This document shows, piece after piece, positions 17,304 to 26,798 of a stretch of 64,000 bases of DNA. The notes below the pieces were generated by a model. The model saw only the letters and a program-made list of their open reading frames with translations. It ran no database searches and was not told where the DNA came from. Positions within the stretch are counted from its first letter, which is position 1; the number at the start of each line of letters is the position of its first letter. The position numbers and the translations under genes were made by a program. Source of the DNA: Phycisphaeraceae bacterium (lineage in GTDB: Bacteria; Planctomycetota; Phycisphaerae; Phycisphaerales; UBA1924). The DNA lies in NCBI GenBank assembly GCA_019636625.1, contig JAHBXE010000008.1, forward strand, positions 96,492 through 160,491. Direction: 5' to 3'.

Positions 17304-18548
17304 TCACGCCCGCGGCCTCAGGAACGGCACGAGGACCACCGCCAGCGCCGCCACCGCAGCCCCCACGCCGAAAGTGACCGGGGCTCCGAACCTGTCCCAG
17401 AGCACGCCCGCCGCAAGGCTGGCGAGCAGCGCGACCAGCCCGTTCGCCATGGCAAACACGCCCATCGCTGTACCGCGCTTGTCCGGGGGCGCGTGGTCGG
17501 CCACCAACGCCTTGCCGACTCCGTCGGTCAGTGCCATGTATGCGCCGTACAACGCGAGCAACGGCCACACGCCGGCCGCCCCGGTGAAGGCAAACCCCGC
17601 GTACACCGCCGCGTAGATCACCCACCCGAGCGCGATCACCCGCCACCGCCCCAGGCGGTCGCTGACGACGCCCGCCGGGTACGAAAGAAGGGTGTAGGTG
17701 AGGTTGAACAGGGCGTACGCCATCACCACGGACCAGGGAGACAGCCCGACATCACGAGCACGGAGCAGCAGGAATGCATCGCTCGAGTTGGCCAGCGAGA
17801 ACACCAGCATCAGGGCGACCGTCCGCCAGTATGCCGCTGGCAATCCAAGCCTCCCCGACCCGACTTGCACGCGCTGCCTTGCCGGCTCGTTCCGCCGATC
17901 GGCCTCGCGCAGCAGGAACGTCAGCGCGAGCGACATCAGCCCGAGCCCGGCGGAGATAGCGAACACGACGTGAAACGCCCATCGCGACTCTTCCTTCGGG
18001 GTGGCACGCTCGCCCTCGATCGGCGAACCGGTCAACCACCAGAGCAGCCCCGCCGCGAGCAATACCCCGACCATCGCACCCGCCGTGTCCATGGCGCGAT
18101 GAAACCCAAACGCGCGGCCCCGGATGGCGGGTTCCGCGGCATCGGCGATCAACGCATCGCGGGGGCTGGTGCGCAAACCCTTGCCGAGGCGGTCCACCAG
18201 ACGACCCGCCAGCACCATCGGCCACGCGAACGCGAGCGCCATGAGCGTCTTGCCGAGTACCGGCAACCCGTAGCCGAAGTGCAGGTACGGCGTGCGCCGA
18301 CCCCTCCGGTCGCTTCGAAACCCGGCCCACGCCGTCACGAACGCGACGACCAGCGCCGCGCCACCCTCGATTCCGCCGAGCACCGTGGCCGAGGCGCCGA
18401 GCACGCCGACCACGAACATGGGGATCAGCGGGTAGACCATCTCGCTCGACACATCGGCGAAGAAGGACACCCATCCGAGCAGCACCACGGCGCGGGGCAG
18501 CTGTTTCCGGTTCTCCGGTGCAGGTTCCGTGGTGTCCTGGGTCTCCAC
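17304..18548 (-). CDS. MFS transporter
   Basis: This 414-residue membrane protein has about 12 hydrophobic segments, beginning at AVVLLGWVSFFADVSSEMVY. The conserved loop 2-3 region reads GFRSDRRGRRTPYL and a second conserved region is GRLVDRLGKGLRTSPRDALI. I chose the GTG at 18548 because GGAG lies 8 nt upstream. The open frame extends to 18743, but that would overlap the end of the amidase gene. The substrate is unknown; efflux is likely. It follows the amidase gene in the same direction. Confidence 0.8.
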   Translation of the reverse strand: METQDTTEPAPENRKQLPRAVVLLGWVSFFADVSSEMVYPLIPMFVVGVLGASATVLGGIEGGAALVVAFVTAWAGFRSDRRGRRTPYLHFGYGLPVLGKTLMALAFAWPMVLAGRLVDRLGKGLRTSPRDALIADAAEPAIRGRAFGFHRAMDTAGAMVGVLLAAGLLWWLTGSPIEGERATPKEESRWAFHVVFAISAGLGLMSLALTFLLREADRRNEPARQRVQVGSGRLGLPAAYWRTVALMLVFSLANSSDAFLLLRARDVGLSPWSVVMAYALFNLTYTLLSYPAGVVSDRLGRWRVIALGWVIYAAVYAGFAFTGAAGVWPLLALYGAYMALTDGVGKALVADHAPPDKRGTAMGVFAMANGLVALLASLAAGVLWDRFGAPVTFGVGAAVAALAVVLVPFLRPRA

Positions 18549-18682
18549 TTTCGTGTCTCCGGAGTCGGGCGTGCACTCGACCTTCGGCTCAAGGTTCCCA
18601 CGTGCCGTGTCCTCGCCTTGTGCCCTTGACTTACGGCCATCGGGACCCTCTACCCTGCGGCGTGCCGTCCGATCCCGCCGAC

Positions 18683-19471
18683 CTACCGCCTCGGCATGAA
18701 CCCGATCCGTGCATCCTTCCACGCAGGGAACTTCTCCCGCCAACTGCGGACCTCGCGGGGATCGATCTCGACCGAGAGCGCCGTCTCTTCCGACCCCAGC
18801 TCTCCGACCACTTCACCCCGGGGTGAGACCGCGATGCTTCCGCCGGCGTAGCTCAAGTTCGGGTCGCTCCCCGTGCGGTTCACGCCGAGCACATACGCCT
18901 GGTTCTCGATGGCGCGTGCAATCAAGAGCGACCGCCAATGCATGGCACGGGCCTGCGGCCAGTTCGCCCCGATCGCAAACACATCCGCCCCGCGCTGCAA
19001 CCCGACGCGGAACAGTTCCGGGAACCGAAGGTCATAACACACCGCCGGACACACCGTCATCGAGTCTTCACCGCTGCGCAACGGGAATGTCACAATCTCC
19101 GACCCGCCCGGAAACCGCTCGTGCTCTTTCCCCAAAGAAAACGGGTGAATCTTGGTGTACTCCGCCAGTACTTCCCCGTCCGGCCCGATGACCGTCGCCC
19201 GATTTTCCCCGCCTCCCGGTCCCTGAACCGTGCGTGATCCCTGCACGTACACCTCCAGGTCCGCGGCCAGTTGCTTGAGGTAGTTCAGCGTGGCAAGGTC
19301 CCCATCCCCTGTTCGTTCAACGTTGAAGGAAAATCCGGTGTCGAACATCTCTGGAAGCAGAATCAGATCTCCGGGCATCGGCCCCGCCCTTGCCACGAGG
19401 CGCTCCACCCGGTCGTAGTTCGTTTGCTTGTCCTCCCACGCGATGTCCAGTTGAATCAAGTGAGCCCGCAT
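18683..19471 (-). CDS. Carbon-nitrogen hydrolase (Nit2/YafV-like omega-amidase)
   Basis: The 262-residue enzyme has the nitrilase-superfamily triad: Glu in LLPEMFDTGFS, Lys in YTKIHPFSLGKEHERF and Cys in PAVCYDLRFPELFR. The FDTGFS and YDLRFPELFR motifs resemble YafV/Nit2, which hydrolyse alpha-ketoglutaramate and related amides, so metabolite repair is the likely role. The start at ATG 19471 (MRAHLIQLDIAWED) matches the family N-terminus. The gene is divergent from maf, with 58 bp between the starts. Confidence 0.88.
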   Translation of the reverse strand: MRAHLIQLDIAWEDKQTNYDRVERLVARAGPMPGDLILLPEMFDTGFSFNVERTGDGDLATLNYLKQLAADLEVYVQGSRTVQGPGGGENRATVIGPDGEVLAEYTKIHPFSLGKEHERFPGGSEIVTFPLRSGEDSMTVCPAVCYDLRFPELFRVGLQRGADVFAIGANWPQARAMHWRSLLIARAIENQAYVLGVNRTGSDPNLSYAGGSIAVSPRGEVVGELGSEETALSVEIDPREVRSWREKFPAWKDARIGFMPRR

Positions 19472-19529
19472 GGTCTGTAGCGTAGCGACAATCCCGCAGA
19501 CCTCGGAGCCCAGTAGACTCGAATCCGGT

Positions 19530-20126
19530 GTGAACCCCGAAACACCCATCCTCCATCTGGCCAGCCAGTCCGCCCGACGGCGGGACTTGCTGACGCGCCA
19601 TGGCATCGCCCACCACGCATCTCACCCGGGCATCGATGACGGGTTGCTCCACCCCGGCAAGGTGCCCCCCGAACACTGGGTGGCAGCACTCGCCTATCTC
19701 AAGGCCGCCGCGGGCGTGCCCCTCTCCAACCGTCTTCCTGTGCTCGGCGCGGACACCGTCTGCGTCAAACACGGCCAGATCATCGGCCAGCCTTCTGACG
19801 CGGACGACGCCCGTCGGATCCTGCGCTTGCTGGAAAACGGCTCGCACCACGTCATCACCGGCGTCGCCCTCGTCTGGCCCGGCTCGTCCCGCCGCGAGAT
19901 CTTCACCGACCGCGCGGAGGTCCATGTCGGGGACATCGGTGACGACCGAATCGAAGACTACATCAAGTCCGGCCAGTGGCAGGGCAAGGCCGGCGCGTAC
20001 AACCTCGCCGAACGCCTCGAAGCCGGCTGGCCCATCCGGTGCGACGGCGACCCGACCACGGTCATGGGCCTGCCGATGCGGGCGCTGCTGCCGCGCCTGG
20101 CCCGTTGGCGTGCTACCGTTGCCTGA
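19530..20126 (+). CDS. maf: Maf-family nucleotide pyrophosphatase
   Basis: Maf proteins hydrolyse dTTP/UTP or modified nucleotides, as housecleaning enzymes or in division control. Starting from GTG 19530 the protein is 198 residues, the normal size. It carries the family start ILHLASQSARRRDLL, the core PVLGADTVCV, and the downstream motif SGQWQGKAGAYNLAER (usually G-K-A-G-A-Y). Upstream in-frame codons reach 19470 but would collide with the divergent amidase start. Confidence 0.9.
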   Translation: MNPETPILHLASQSARRRDLLTRHGIAHHASHPGIDDGLLHPGKVPPEHWVAALAYLKAAAGVPLSNRLPVLGADTVCVKHGQIIGQPSDADDARRILRLLENGSHHVITGVALVWPGSSRREIFTDRAEVHVGDIGDDRIEDYIKSGQWQGKAGAYNLAERLEAGWPIRCDGDPTTVMGLPMRALLPRLARWRATVA

Positions 20127-20140
20127 ACGAAGGCAACCGC

Positions 20141-20554
20141 ATGCCAAACAGCAGCGCATTCCTCCCTGTTTGGGTCGTGGCCCCGCTTGGGTTTCTTGTC
20201 CTGCTTGTCCTTGCAGGGCACCTGATCTCCGTCCGGGCCACCGTTGCCGACCCGCGCCGCCGGCGCATCCGCTTGGCCACCAGCGGGCTGCTCATGTTGA
20301 TCGTGCCGATCCTGGGCTACGGGCTGTGCGGCGCTACGCCCGACCGCTCGCGGGAGTTTGTCCTTGTCTGGCTCCTCGTTGCCTGCCTCATCATGTTCGT
20401 GATTCTGCTGGCTTTGGCGGACATGCTCCACTCGCTCTCCATCCATCGCGCCCAGTTGCGGGAGCTCCGGCGTTCACTCGGCGGACCCTCCTCTCGTCTT
20501 CCCCGGTCCACCCATGCCCCGCAGCCAACGCCGAGCCCGGACGGCGATGCCTAG
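20141..20554 (+). CDS. Small integral membrane protein
   Basis: A 137-residue protein starts at ATG 20141 (MPNSSAFLPVWVVAPLG). It has three predicted membrane segments (about residues 8-28, 46-64 and 75-97) and a soluble Arg/Pro/Ser-rich tail. The family is unknown. It lies 14 bp after maf, and its end overlaps the lpxK start region, so maf, this gene and lpxK probably form an operon. Confidence 0.65.
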   Translation: MPNSSAFLPVWVVAPLGFLVLLVLAGHLISVRATVADPRRRRIRLATSGLLMLIVPILGYGLCGATPDRSREFVLVWLLVACLIMFVILLALADMLHSLSIHRAQLRELRRSLGGPSSRLPRSTHAPQPTPSPDGDA

Positions 20555-21647
20555 CCCCAAGCCCCCACTTCCGGCCCCCCTTGGCGTACCCCTGTCCTGG
20601 CTGTACCGGGCTGCCATCGGGCACATCAACCGGCGCTTTGACCGAGGCCGTGGCGTCGTGACCTTCGACCGCCCGGTCATCAGCGTCGGCAATCTCTCCG
20701 TCGGCGGCACGGGCAAGACACCGATGGTCCGTCAGATTGTGCGCTGGCTCCTCGACGCCGGGCACCGACCCTGCATCGCGATGCGTGGATACGCCGCGGG
20801 CGATGGGCTCTCCGATGAGGCACAGCTGTACAGCGCGGCGTTCCCGACCGTCCCTATCGTCGCGCAGGCCAACCGCACCCTCGGCCTGATCCGGCTGTTT
20901 GCAAGTGAACATGAGTCCGACGGCGAGCACTCGGACTGCATCGTGCTCGATGATGGATTTCAGCACCGGCAGATCGCCCGCACGCTGGACATCGTGCTGA
21001 TCGATGCGACGCGCAGCCCCTTTGCGGACCGACTGCTCCCCGCCGGTTTCCTGCGCGAACCGGTGGAATCGCTGAGACGGGCGGGGGCGGTGGTCATGAC
21101 GCATGCCGAGGCCGTGTCGGAAGCTGATCTTTCCTCACTCATAGCGCAGGTTGAGAAAGTCCGGGGAGAGCGAGGCGGAGTTGATGCGGTCTGCGGGCAT
21201 GAGTGGTCGGGACTCGCGGTGGGAACGGAGGGCATCGAGAATATCCGGCCTACGGCTTCGCTCGCCGGCAAGCGGGTTCTGGCGGTGTGCGCGATCGGGA
21301 ACCCGGGACCGTTCCTTCGCACGGTTGAGCGTGCCTCGGGCACGCCTCTCGTCGATTCCATAGTTTTGCGCGATCACGATCCGTACCGTGAGGAGACTGT
21401 GGATCGGATCGTCACAACGGCGAAGCGCATCGGGGCCGGGGTGATCGTGGTGACCGAGAAGGACTGGGTGAAACTCCGCCACGTGGCAGCGGAACGGTGG
21501 CCGTGCGAGGTGGTCCGGCCGCGGCTGGAAGTCACGTTTGATCGCGGGGTGGAGATACTGCGAGCGCTCGTTCTGGAGGCCGCGATAACAACGGAAGAAC
21601 CGACTGGAGCTCTCGAAGATCAGGGCAACGGGACCGCGAAGGTGTAG
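20514..21647 (+). CDS. lpxK: Tetraacyldisaccharide 4'-kinase
   Basis: LpxK phosphorylates the 4' position of the lipid A precursor at the inner membrane, in the Raetz pathway. The protein has the extended P-loop VGNLSVGGTGKTP and the conserved VLDDGFQHRQIARTLDIVLI motif. It continues with LLPAGFLREP and ends in the family pattern TEKDWVKL. The longest form starts at 20514 (377 residues); ATG 20550 would reduce the overlap with the upstream gene to 5 bp. Its presence implies lipid A synthesis and an outer membrane. Confidence 0.93.
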   Translation: MPRSQRRARTAMPSPKPPLPAPLGVPLSWLYRAAIGHINRRFDRGRGVVTFDRPVISVGNLSVGGTGKTPMVRQIVRWLLDAGHRPCIAMRGYAAGDGLSDEAQLYSAAFPTVPIVAQANRTLGLIRLFASEHESDGEHSDCIVLDDGFQHRQIARTLDIVLIDATRSPFADRLLPAGFLREPVESLRRAGAVVMTHAEAVSEADLSSLIAQVEKVRGERGGVDAVCGHEWSGLAVGTEGIENIRPTASLAGKRVLAVCAIGNPGPFLRTVERASGTPLVDSIVLRDHDPYREETVDRIVTTAKRIGAGVIVVTEKDWVKLRHVAAERWPCEVVRPRLEVTFDRGVEILRALVLEAAITTEEPTGALEDQGNGTAKV

Positions 21648-22483
21648 CCCGGTCCGGATAAGGCGCCAGGCGTCAACGGCATGTACGCCACCCGCCCATC
21701 GAGGAATCCGAGGACAGAGTAGTTCAGCCCTCCAAACTCCCCAACAACGTTTGCGCTGGCCGCGGCGAGCGCATCGCCCATTGGATCTGTGATCCACACG
21801 AAGTCGCTGGCTGGGCGCGCCGCCCTCGCCTGAGCAAGGCGGCTGATGGCGAGAGATCCCGTGTTGAATCGCTGCGTGAATGTCCCTGTCATGCCGGGCT
21901 GGTCCCACCACCGCATGTTGATCAGGTAGCTCGTGCCGACGTCGTCGTAGGTGGAGATGCCCGGAGCGGAGTTCGGCCAAAGCCTTTGCCTCGTCGCCAC
22001 GTCGCCCGGGGACCGGCACACCTTTACAGAAAAGGACTGGCGTTCGAGGAGCGTTGGCGTGCCGGTGAGAAATGTCCACGTCGGCCCGGCTCCGGCGTTG
22101 AAGTAACCCGCCGGCGCGGCCGGCATGTGGTTCTGCAGGTACGGGTTGAGGAAGCGGCTGTAGGCGGACTCATCGAAAACCCCACCGTACGCCGTGAGCC
22201 AGAAGGGGTTGCAGTTCTTCCCGCCGAAGTTCCACGTGTCCCATCCGCCAGAAATACTGCCGTTGTTGTAAGCGCACCCGCGTATGGGTGTGTAACCGTT
22301 GTGTTCGGAGCGGTAGGCATCGCACGCCGCCATAATCTGACGCACGTTGTTCATCGACTCATTCAGCCCGCTCGCGTTCCAGCGCTGTTTCATCGCCGGC
22401 AGCATCAACATCGCCAGGACAGCAACGATCGCACAAACCACCGCGAGTTCAATGAGTGTGAAGCCCTTCCGACGATGGGGCAT
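21620..22483 (-). CDS. Type IV pilin-like protein with a prepilin leader
   Basis: The start at 22483 has GGAG 9 nt upstream and gives MPHRRKGFTLIELAVVCAIV, a textbook prepilin leader with Gly at -1, Phe at +1 and Glu at +5. The 287-residue length and the large soluble domain (NNGSISGGWDTWNFGGKN, and DGRVAYMPLTPGAL near the C-terminus) resemble the large planctomycete DUF1559-type pilin-like proteins. It should be processed by a prepilin peptidase and sit at the inner membrane or in a pseudopilus. The end overlaps the convergent lpxK end by 28 bp. Confidence 0.82.
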   Translation of the reverse strand: MPHRRKGFTLIELAVVCAIVAVLAMLMLPAMKQRWNASGLNESMNNVRQIMAACDAYRSEHNGYTPIRGCAYNNGSISGGWDTWNFGGKNCNPFWLTAYGGVFDESAYSRFLNPYLQNHMPAAPAGYFNAGAGPTWTFLTGTPTLLERQSFSVKVCRSPGDVATRQRLWPNSAPGISTYDDVGTSYLINMRWWDQPGMTGTFTQRFNTGSLAISRLAQARAARPASDFVWITDPMGDALAAASANVVGEFGGLNYSVLGFLDGRVAYMPLTPGALSGPGYTFAVPLP

Positions 22484-22634
22484 GGCTGCATCTCCGGGGT
22501 GCTGTGTGGTTATACAGCCGAGCGTCAGATTGGTTCCTTGTGTCGTGCAATGCCCGGCGGGGACCCGCGTTGTGCTTGCGTGAGCGTTCGGCGGCCTTGG
22601 GGCCGGTCCGGAACCACATTGGAGAGGTATTGCC

Positions 22635-23348
22635 ATGATGCACTCACGTTGGATGCGGGTGGCGGGGTTGCTGGTGGGGCTCGGCGTGTGCAGCGCGGCC
22701 GCGGCACAGGATCAAAGGCCGGAAGGAAGGTCTGAACGGCGACCGGGCATGAACCGGCCTGAAGGTCGGCCGGAGTTCGGGCCCCAGGAACGTGGAGAGC
22801 GTCCCGACATGGGTCGGGGCGAAGCCCAAAGACGCGGTGACCGTCGGCCGGATGATGGTTGGGGGGACGGGCGTGGTCAGCCGGAAGGTCGAGGCATGCG
22901 CGAACGCCGGATGGATGATCGCCGGTTTGAAGGTCGGCCACAGGGCGGGCCGGAGGGCCGCGGGGATCGGCGCGGGCCGGGCGACGAAGGCCGGGATATG
23001 CGGGGCCCGGGGCCGCGGCGGGAGATGGGCGGACCGGGACCGGGCCGTCGCGGGCCTGCTCTCCACGGCCAAGCACGTGGGCACCCAGCGCTGCAGAATC
23101 CTGAGTTCCGGAAGAAGGTCAAGAAGTTCCTGAAGAACCACCCGCAGGCGCGGGAGCGAATCATGGAACGGTTCATGGAACGGCGGGAGCAGATGGGCCC
23201 GCAGGTCGGTCGGGGCTTTGGCGCCGGCCCTCGGGCGGGCGAGTTCATGCAGCGTCGGTTTGGGCCTGAGGGGAAGGTCGGCCCCCGGGGCGATGATGAT
23301 CGTGGTCCGCAGGGTGGTGATGACCGTGGACCTCGGCCGCGTCGGTGA
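22635..23348 (+). CDS. Secreted Arg/Gly/Pro-rich low-complexity protein
   Basis: This 237-residue protein has a signal peptide (MMHSRWMRVAGLLVGLG, then VCSAAAAQ) and GGAGAGG just upstream of the start. Almost all of the rest is RPEGRPE, RGDRRP and GPGRRGP-type sequence. A short helical block near residues 145-190 (NPEFRKKVKKFLKNHPQARE) is the only ordered-looking part. It is strongly basic. The family is unknown; binding to acidic polymers or nucleic acid is possible. The minus strand is also open over nearly the whole gene, but only this strand has a signal peptide and ribosome-binding site. Confidence 0.7.
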   Translation: MMHSRWMRVAGLLVGLGVCSAAAAQDQRPEGRSERRPGMNRPEGRPEFGPQERGERPDMGRGEAQRRGDRRPDDGWGDGRGQPEGRGMRERRMDDRRFEGRPQGGPEGRGDRRGPGDEGRDMRGPGPRREMGGPGPGRRGPALHGQARGHPALQNPEFRKKVKKFLKNHPQARERIMERFMERREQMGPQVGRGFGAGPRAGEFMQRRFGPEGKVGPRGDDDRGPQGGDDRGPRPRR

Positions 23349-23374
23349 AGACACAGTTATGCATGACGGTACAA

Positions 23375-23414
23375 GGGGTGCTTCCCGGAATGAGTGACGG
23401 GAAGCGCCCCTTTT
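23375..23414 (+). terminator. Rho-independent terminator
   Basis: A 13-bp stem (GGGGTGCTTCCCG pairing with CGGGAAGCGCCCC, one T-G wobble) with a 10-nt loop is followed by TTTT. It lies just after the Arg/Gly-rich gene and before the convergent msr gene. Confidence 0.85.
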
Positions 23415-23423
23415 CGTCTGAAG

Positions 23424-24506
23424 TCAGTTCTCGGGCAGCGGGCAGGACCCACCGTGCTTCAAGTGATAATCCTGGTGGTATTCTTCAGCGGGGTAGAAGG
23501 GTCCGGCATCAACGACCGAGGCCACCTGGGTCACGATCTTTCGCTTGGCGAACCGATCGGTCTTCTGCTGTTCTTCGATGAACTTCTTCGCCGCGGCGAG
23601 GTGCTCCTCCGACTCGGCAAAGATGGCGGAGCGGTACTGGTCGCCGACATCAGGCCCCTGGCGGTTGAGCTGGGTGGGGTCGTGGAACTTGAAGAACCAG
23701 GCGAGCAGTTCGCTGTAGGAGACGACGGCGGGGTCGAAGACGACCTTGACGACCTCGGCGTGCCCCGTGTTCTCGTAGCACACCTGCTTGTACGTCGGGT
23801 TCTTCGTCCGACCACCCTGGTAACCGCTGATCGCGTCGATGACGCCGGGGACTTGCTGAAAGCGATCCTCAACGCCCCAGAAGCAGCCGCCGCCGAAGTA
23901 GGCGTTCTGGACCTTCACAGGGCGTGAGGCTTCGGGCCACGGGATCGTGCCGTCCTTCTTCTCGATGAACTCGAGCGAGGCGGAGTTCACGCAGTATCGG
24001 AGGTTCGTGGGCTTGGGGCCGTCGTCGAAGACATGGCCCTGGTGCGATCCGCAGCGAGTGCAGAGGATCTCGACTCGGGTCATGCCGTGGCTGGTGTCCT
24101 TCTCATAGGTGATGTGGTCGGGATCGAAAGGCCGGAAAAAACTGGGCCAGCCCGTGCCGGAGTTGAACTTGCTGTCGGAGGAAAACAGCGGCAGGCCGCA
24201 GAGCCGGCAAACATACACGCCATCCTTCTTGTTATCCGTGAGGTTGCCACAGAACGCGGGCTCGGTGCCCTTCTTCAGAAGAATGCGGGCCTCCTCGGGC
24301 GTGAGCTTCTTCGCGAGCTCGTCGATGCGGGCTTGCGTGAGAGGCCGGATGTCGTACGCGGACTTGGAGTGGGTAGGTTTCCTGGTTTCGGTCTTCATGA
24401 GTGACTTCTTCGCGGGCTGCGGACGGGCATTGGCGGCGAGGACCAAGGCCCCCGACAGAACACACGTGGCCAGACCAAGCGAGAACAGCATGAGAAACTT
24501 GTTCAT
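23424..24506 (-). CDS. Exported MsrB-MsrA fusion, peptide methionine sulfoxide reductase
   Basis: This bifunctional enzyme repairs both R and S methionine sulfoxides in proteins. A signal peptide (about residues 1-27, [20 protein letters not shown]) sends it to the periplasm. The MsrB domain comes first, with Zn-binding pairs CRLC and [17 protein letters not shown], and the catalytic Cys in [11 protein letters not shown]. The MsrA domain follows, with catalytic motif [12 protein letters not shown] and GYQGG. The B-then-A order differs from the more common MsrA-MsrB fusions. The family's electron donors are thioredoxin-like; none is encoded nearby. Confidence 0.94.
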   Translation of the reverse strand: MNKFLMLFSLGLATCVLSGALVLAANARPQPAKKSLMKTETRKPTHSKSAYDIRPLTQARIDELAKKLTPEEARILLKKGTEPAFCGNLTDNKKDGVYVCRLCGLPLFSSDSKFNSGTGWPSFFRPFDPDHITYEKDTSHGMTRVEILCTRCGSHQGHVFDDGPKPTNLRYCVNSASLEFIEKKDGTIPWPEASRPVKVQNAYFGGGCFWGVEDRFQQVPGVIDAISGYQGGRTKNPTYKQVCYENTGHAEVVKVVFDPAVVSYSELLAWFFKFHDPTQLNRQGPDVGDQYRSAIFAESEEHLAAAKKFIEEQQKTDRFAKRKIVTQVASVVDAGPFYPAEEYHQDYHLKHGGSCPLPEN

Positions 24507-24647
24507 GGTGACTCCCGTGTGTATTCGATGCCGGAGAGGCGTTGGATTGTTGCAGGGAAAATACGGAGGGATCGGGGTTCGGGTTCGGTATGGAAAGAAA
24601 CGGTCCGAAGGCGAGAGGCGGAAGGAGGAGACGGAGAGCGGGACGAT

Positions 24648-25034
24648 TCAAGGAGGCCCGTAGAGCTCGAGGGGGAGGTTGTCGGGATCTTTGAAGAAGG
24701 TAAAGCGGCGGCCGGTGAGCTCATCGATCCGCACGGTCTCGACCGGAACACCGTATCGGTGAAGGTGCTGGATGGCTTCATCGAGATCGGAAACCTCAAA
24801 CGCGAGATGGCGCAGGCCGCTGGCTTCCGGGTTCGTCGGGCGCGGCGGCGGAGAGGGAAACGAGAACAACTCGATCTGACGGCCATCGGGCAGGGCGAGG
24901 TCGAGCTTGTACGAGTTGCGCTGGGCGCGGTAGGTCTCAGCGACGATCCGGAGTCCGAGCACTTCGACGTAGAAGTGCCGCGAGGCGGCGTAGTCGGAAG
25001 CGATGATGGCGATGTGGTGAATGCCGAGGATCAT
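24648..25034 (-). CDS. VOC-family (glyoxalase-like) protein
   Basis: The 128-residue protein has a single vicinal-oxygen-chelate domain. It begins ILGIHHIAIIASDYAASRHF (first metal His), then GLRHLAFEVSDLDEAI (second His) and ends DPDNLPLELYGPP (Glu ligand). It resembles the GloA2/YaeR group of small VOC proteins, whose substrates are mostly unknown. Its start overlaps the stop of the GH13 gene (ATGA), so it is the last gene of a three-gene operon. Confidence 0.85.
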   Translation of the reverse strand: MILGIHHIAIIASDYAASRHFYVEVLGLRIVAETYRAQRNSYKLDLALPDGRQIELFSFPSPPPRPTNPEASGLRHLAFEVSDLDEAIQHLHRYGVPVETVRIDELTGRRFTFFKDPDNLPLELYGPP

Positions 25035-26764
25035 GGGGGTGTGAGCTCAAAGACGGCCGCGGCACGCGGGGCGAGGTTTCGGACGGTGAGGCTGTCGAAC
25101 GCACCCTTGTCGTCCGCCGCGAACTCGGGAATAGTCGCGCGTCCGAGCACATCCTTGCCTGTGACACGTGCGCGAAGAGCTGAACCTTCCGCCGCGAGCG
25201 TGCACTGATCGACCGCTTCGGAACCAAGGTTCACCACGATGAGAAGGTGGTCCGTTCGTGGTCTCGCTTCGCCAAACTGCGAACCAGGGCCGCCGGCGGA
25301 CATCATGCGGGTGGTCCGATGTCGGTACATCGCAACGATGTGCGGATTGTCGGCCTTGACCATCCGCGTGCGACCGGACGCCAGGCCTGGGTACTTGTTT
25401 CTCAGTGCAATCAGGCGGCAGTAGTAGCGGAGCAGCGACTCGGGGTCCGAGGCCTGCGTTTCGACGTTGACGTTCGCCGCATCCGCGTTCACCCGTGCCC
25501 AGGGCGTTCCGGTGGTAAAGCCCGCGGCGGGCCCGGGCGTCCACTGCATCGGCGTCCGCAGTTGCTCATCCGGCTTGTCGCCGGTCATACCGATCTCCTC
25601 GCCGTAGTAGATGAACGGGACGCCGGGGCCAAGCAGCAGCAACGCCGCGGCGGCCTTCATCGCACCGACATCCCCCTTGAGCCGGGTCATGACGCGGGTT
25701 TGGTCGTGGTTTGAGAGGAATCGTCCATACTGGTTCGGCGGAAAGAGGGCAAGGACCCGTTGCTGGGCCGCGAGGAAGGCCTCGGCGCGACCCGAAGCGA
25801 CGGACACGATCATGGCCTCCGCCAGGGAGAACTCGAAGGCCAGATCCATGCCTGAGCCGACGTACGCGGCGACCTTGTCGCTGTCATCCCAGACTTCGCC
25901 GATGGCGAGCGCATCAATGTTCGAACCCTTGAGGTTGAGGTGCCAGTCCGCCAGCCACTTGTGGGTGGAGGGCGTATTCTGCTGGACCTGTCCCTCCTCG
26001 ATGAGATGCCGCACCGCGTCGAGACGTACGCCGTCCGCGCCGTACACACTGACCCACGTTCGGGTGATCTCGTTCATGGCGTCGGTCACGGCGCGATGAC
26101 GGAAGTTGAGGTCGGGCATGGTGGGCGAGAAGAGGCCGTAGTAGTACCGCTCCGCAACGGTCGGACCCGCGGGGGGAAGGCGGTGCCAGACGCGCTGGTT
26201 CCAGGGCCCGCGCCATCCGGGGTCCTTGTCGGCCCAGATGAACCAGTCGTGGAACGGGGAGGCGGGATCGGCAGCCTTGACGAACCAGTCGTGGCGGTTT
26301 GAACAATGGTTCAGCACGAGATCGACAATGATGCGGATCCCCCGGCGATGGCACTCGCCGACAAGCCGCTTGAAGTCATCGACGGTACCGATCTGAGGGT
26401 GGACCTCAAAGTAGTCGGTCACGTCGTAGCCGTGGTACGAGGGTGAAGGGTAGAACGGAGTGAGCCACATCCCGCCGATGCCCAGGTCTGTGTCGGTGTC
26501 CGGATTGCCGTCGTTGAGGTAATCCAGCTTCTCTAGAATGCCCTGCAGGTCGCCGACGCCGTCACCCGCGAGCGGGCCCCGCGTCGAATCGGCGAACGAC
26601 CGGGGGAAGATCTGGTAGAACACCGTGTCGTTCCACCAGTTGACGCGGTCGGGGCCGCGGCGGGGGGCGAGCAAGTCCTGCGGCCCGCGATCGGGCGGGG
26701 TTCGCTGCTCGGCGGGTTGGCCAAGGGCGATGTGGGCCGCGACAAGCAGAACAACCAGGTTCAT
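25031..26764 (-). CDS. Exported GH13 alpha-amylase-family glycosidase
   Basis: The ATG at 26764 gives a signal peptide (MNLVVLLVAAHIALG) and a 577-residue protein. The GH13 barrel motifs are in order: VNWWNDTVFYQIFPRSFADS, DLVLNHCS (region I), GVRLDAVRHL with the nucleophile Asp (region II), ALAIGEVWDD with the acid/base Glu (region III), and FLSNHDQTR with the stabilising Asp (region IV). It is therefore expected to be active on alpha-1,4 or alpha-1,6 glucans or oligosaccharides in the periplasm. It lies 34 bp after the MFS gene in the same operon. Confidence 0.92.
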   Translation of the reverse strand: MNLVVLLVAAHIALGQPAEQRTPPDRGPQDLLAPRRGPDRVNWWNDTVFYQIFPRSFADSTRGPLAGDGVGDLQGILEKLDYLNDGNPDTDTDLGIGGMWLTPFYPSPSYHGYDVTDYFEVHPQIGTVDDFKRLVGECHRRGIRIIVDLVLNHCSNRHDWFVKAADPASPFHDWFIWADKDPGWRGPWNQRVWHRLPPAGPTVAERYYYGLFSPTMPDLNFRHRAVTDAMNEITRTWVSVYGADGVRLDAVRHLIEEGQVQQNTPSTHKWLADWHLNLKGSNIDALAIGEVWDDSDKVAAYVGSGMDLAFEFSLAEAMIVSVASGRAEAFLAAQQRVLALFPPNQYGRFLSNHDQTRVMTRLKGDVGAMKAAAALLLLGPGVPFIYYGEEIGMTGDKPDEQLRTPMQWTPGPAAGFTTGTPWARVNADAANVNVETQASDPESLLRYYCRLIALRNKYPGLASGRTRMVKADNPHIVAMYRHRTTRMMSAGGPGSQFGEARPRTDHLLIVVNLGSEAVDQCTLAAEGSALRARVTGKDVLGRATIPEFAADDKGAFDSLTVRNLAPRAAAVFELTPP

Positions 26765-26798
26765 CCGGGGAGCGTATGCGTGGTTCACCCGACATTGA

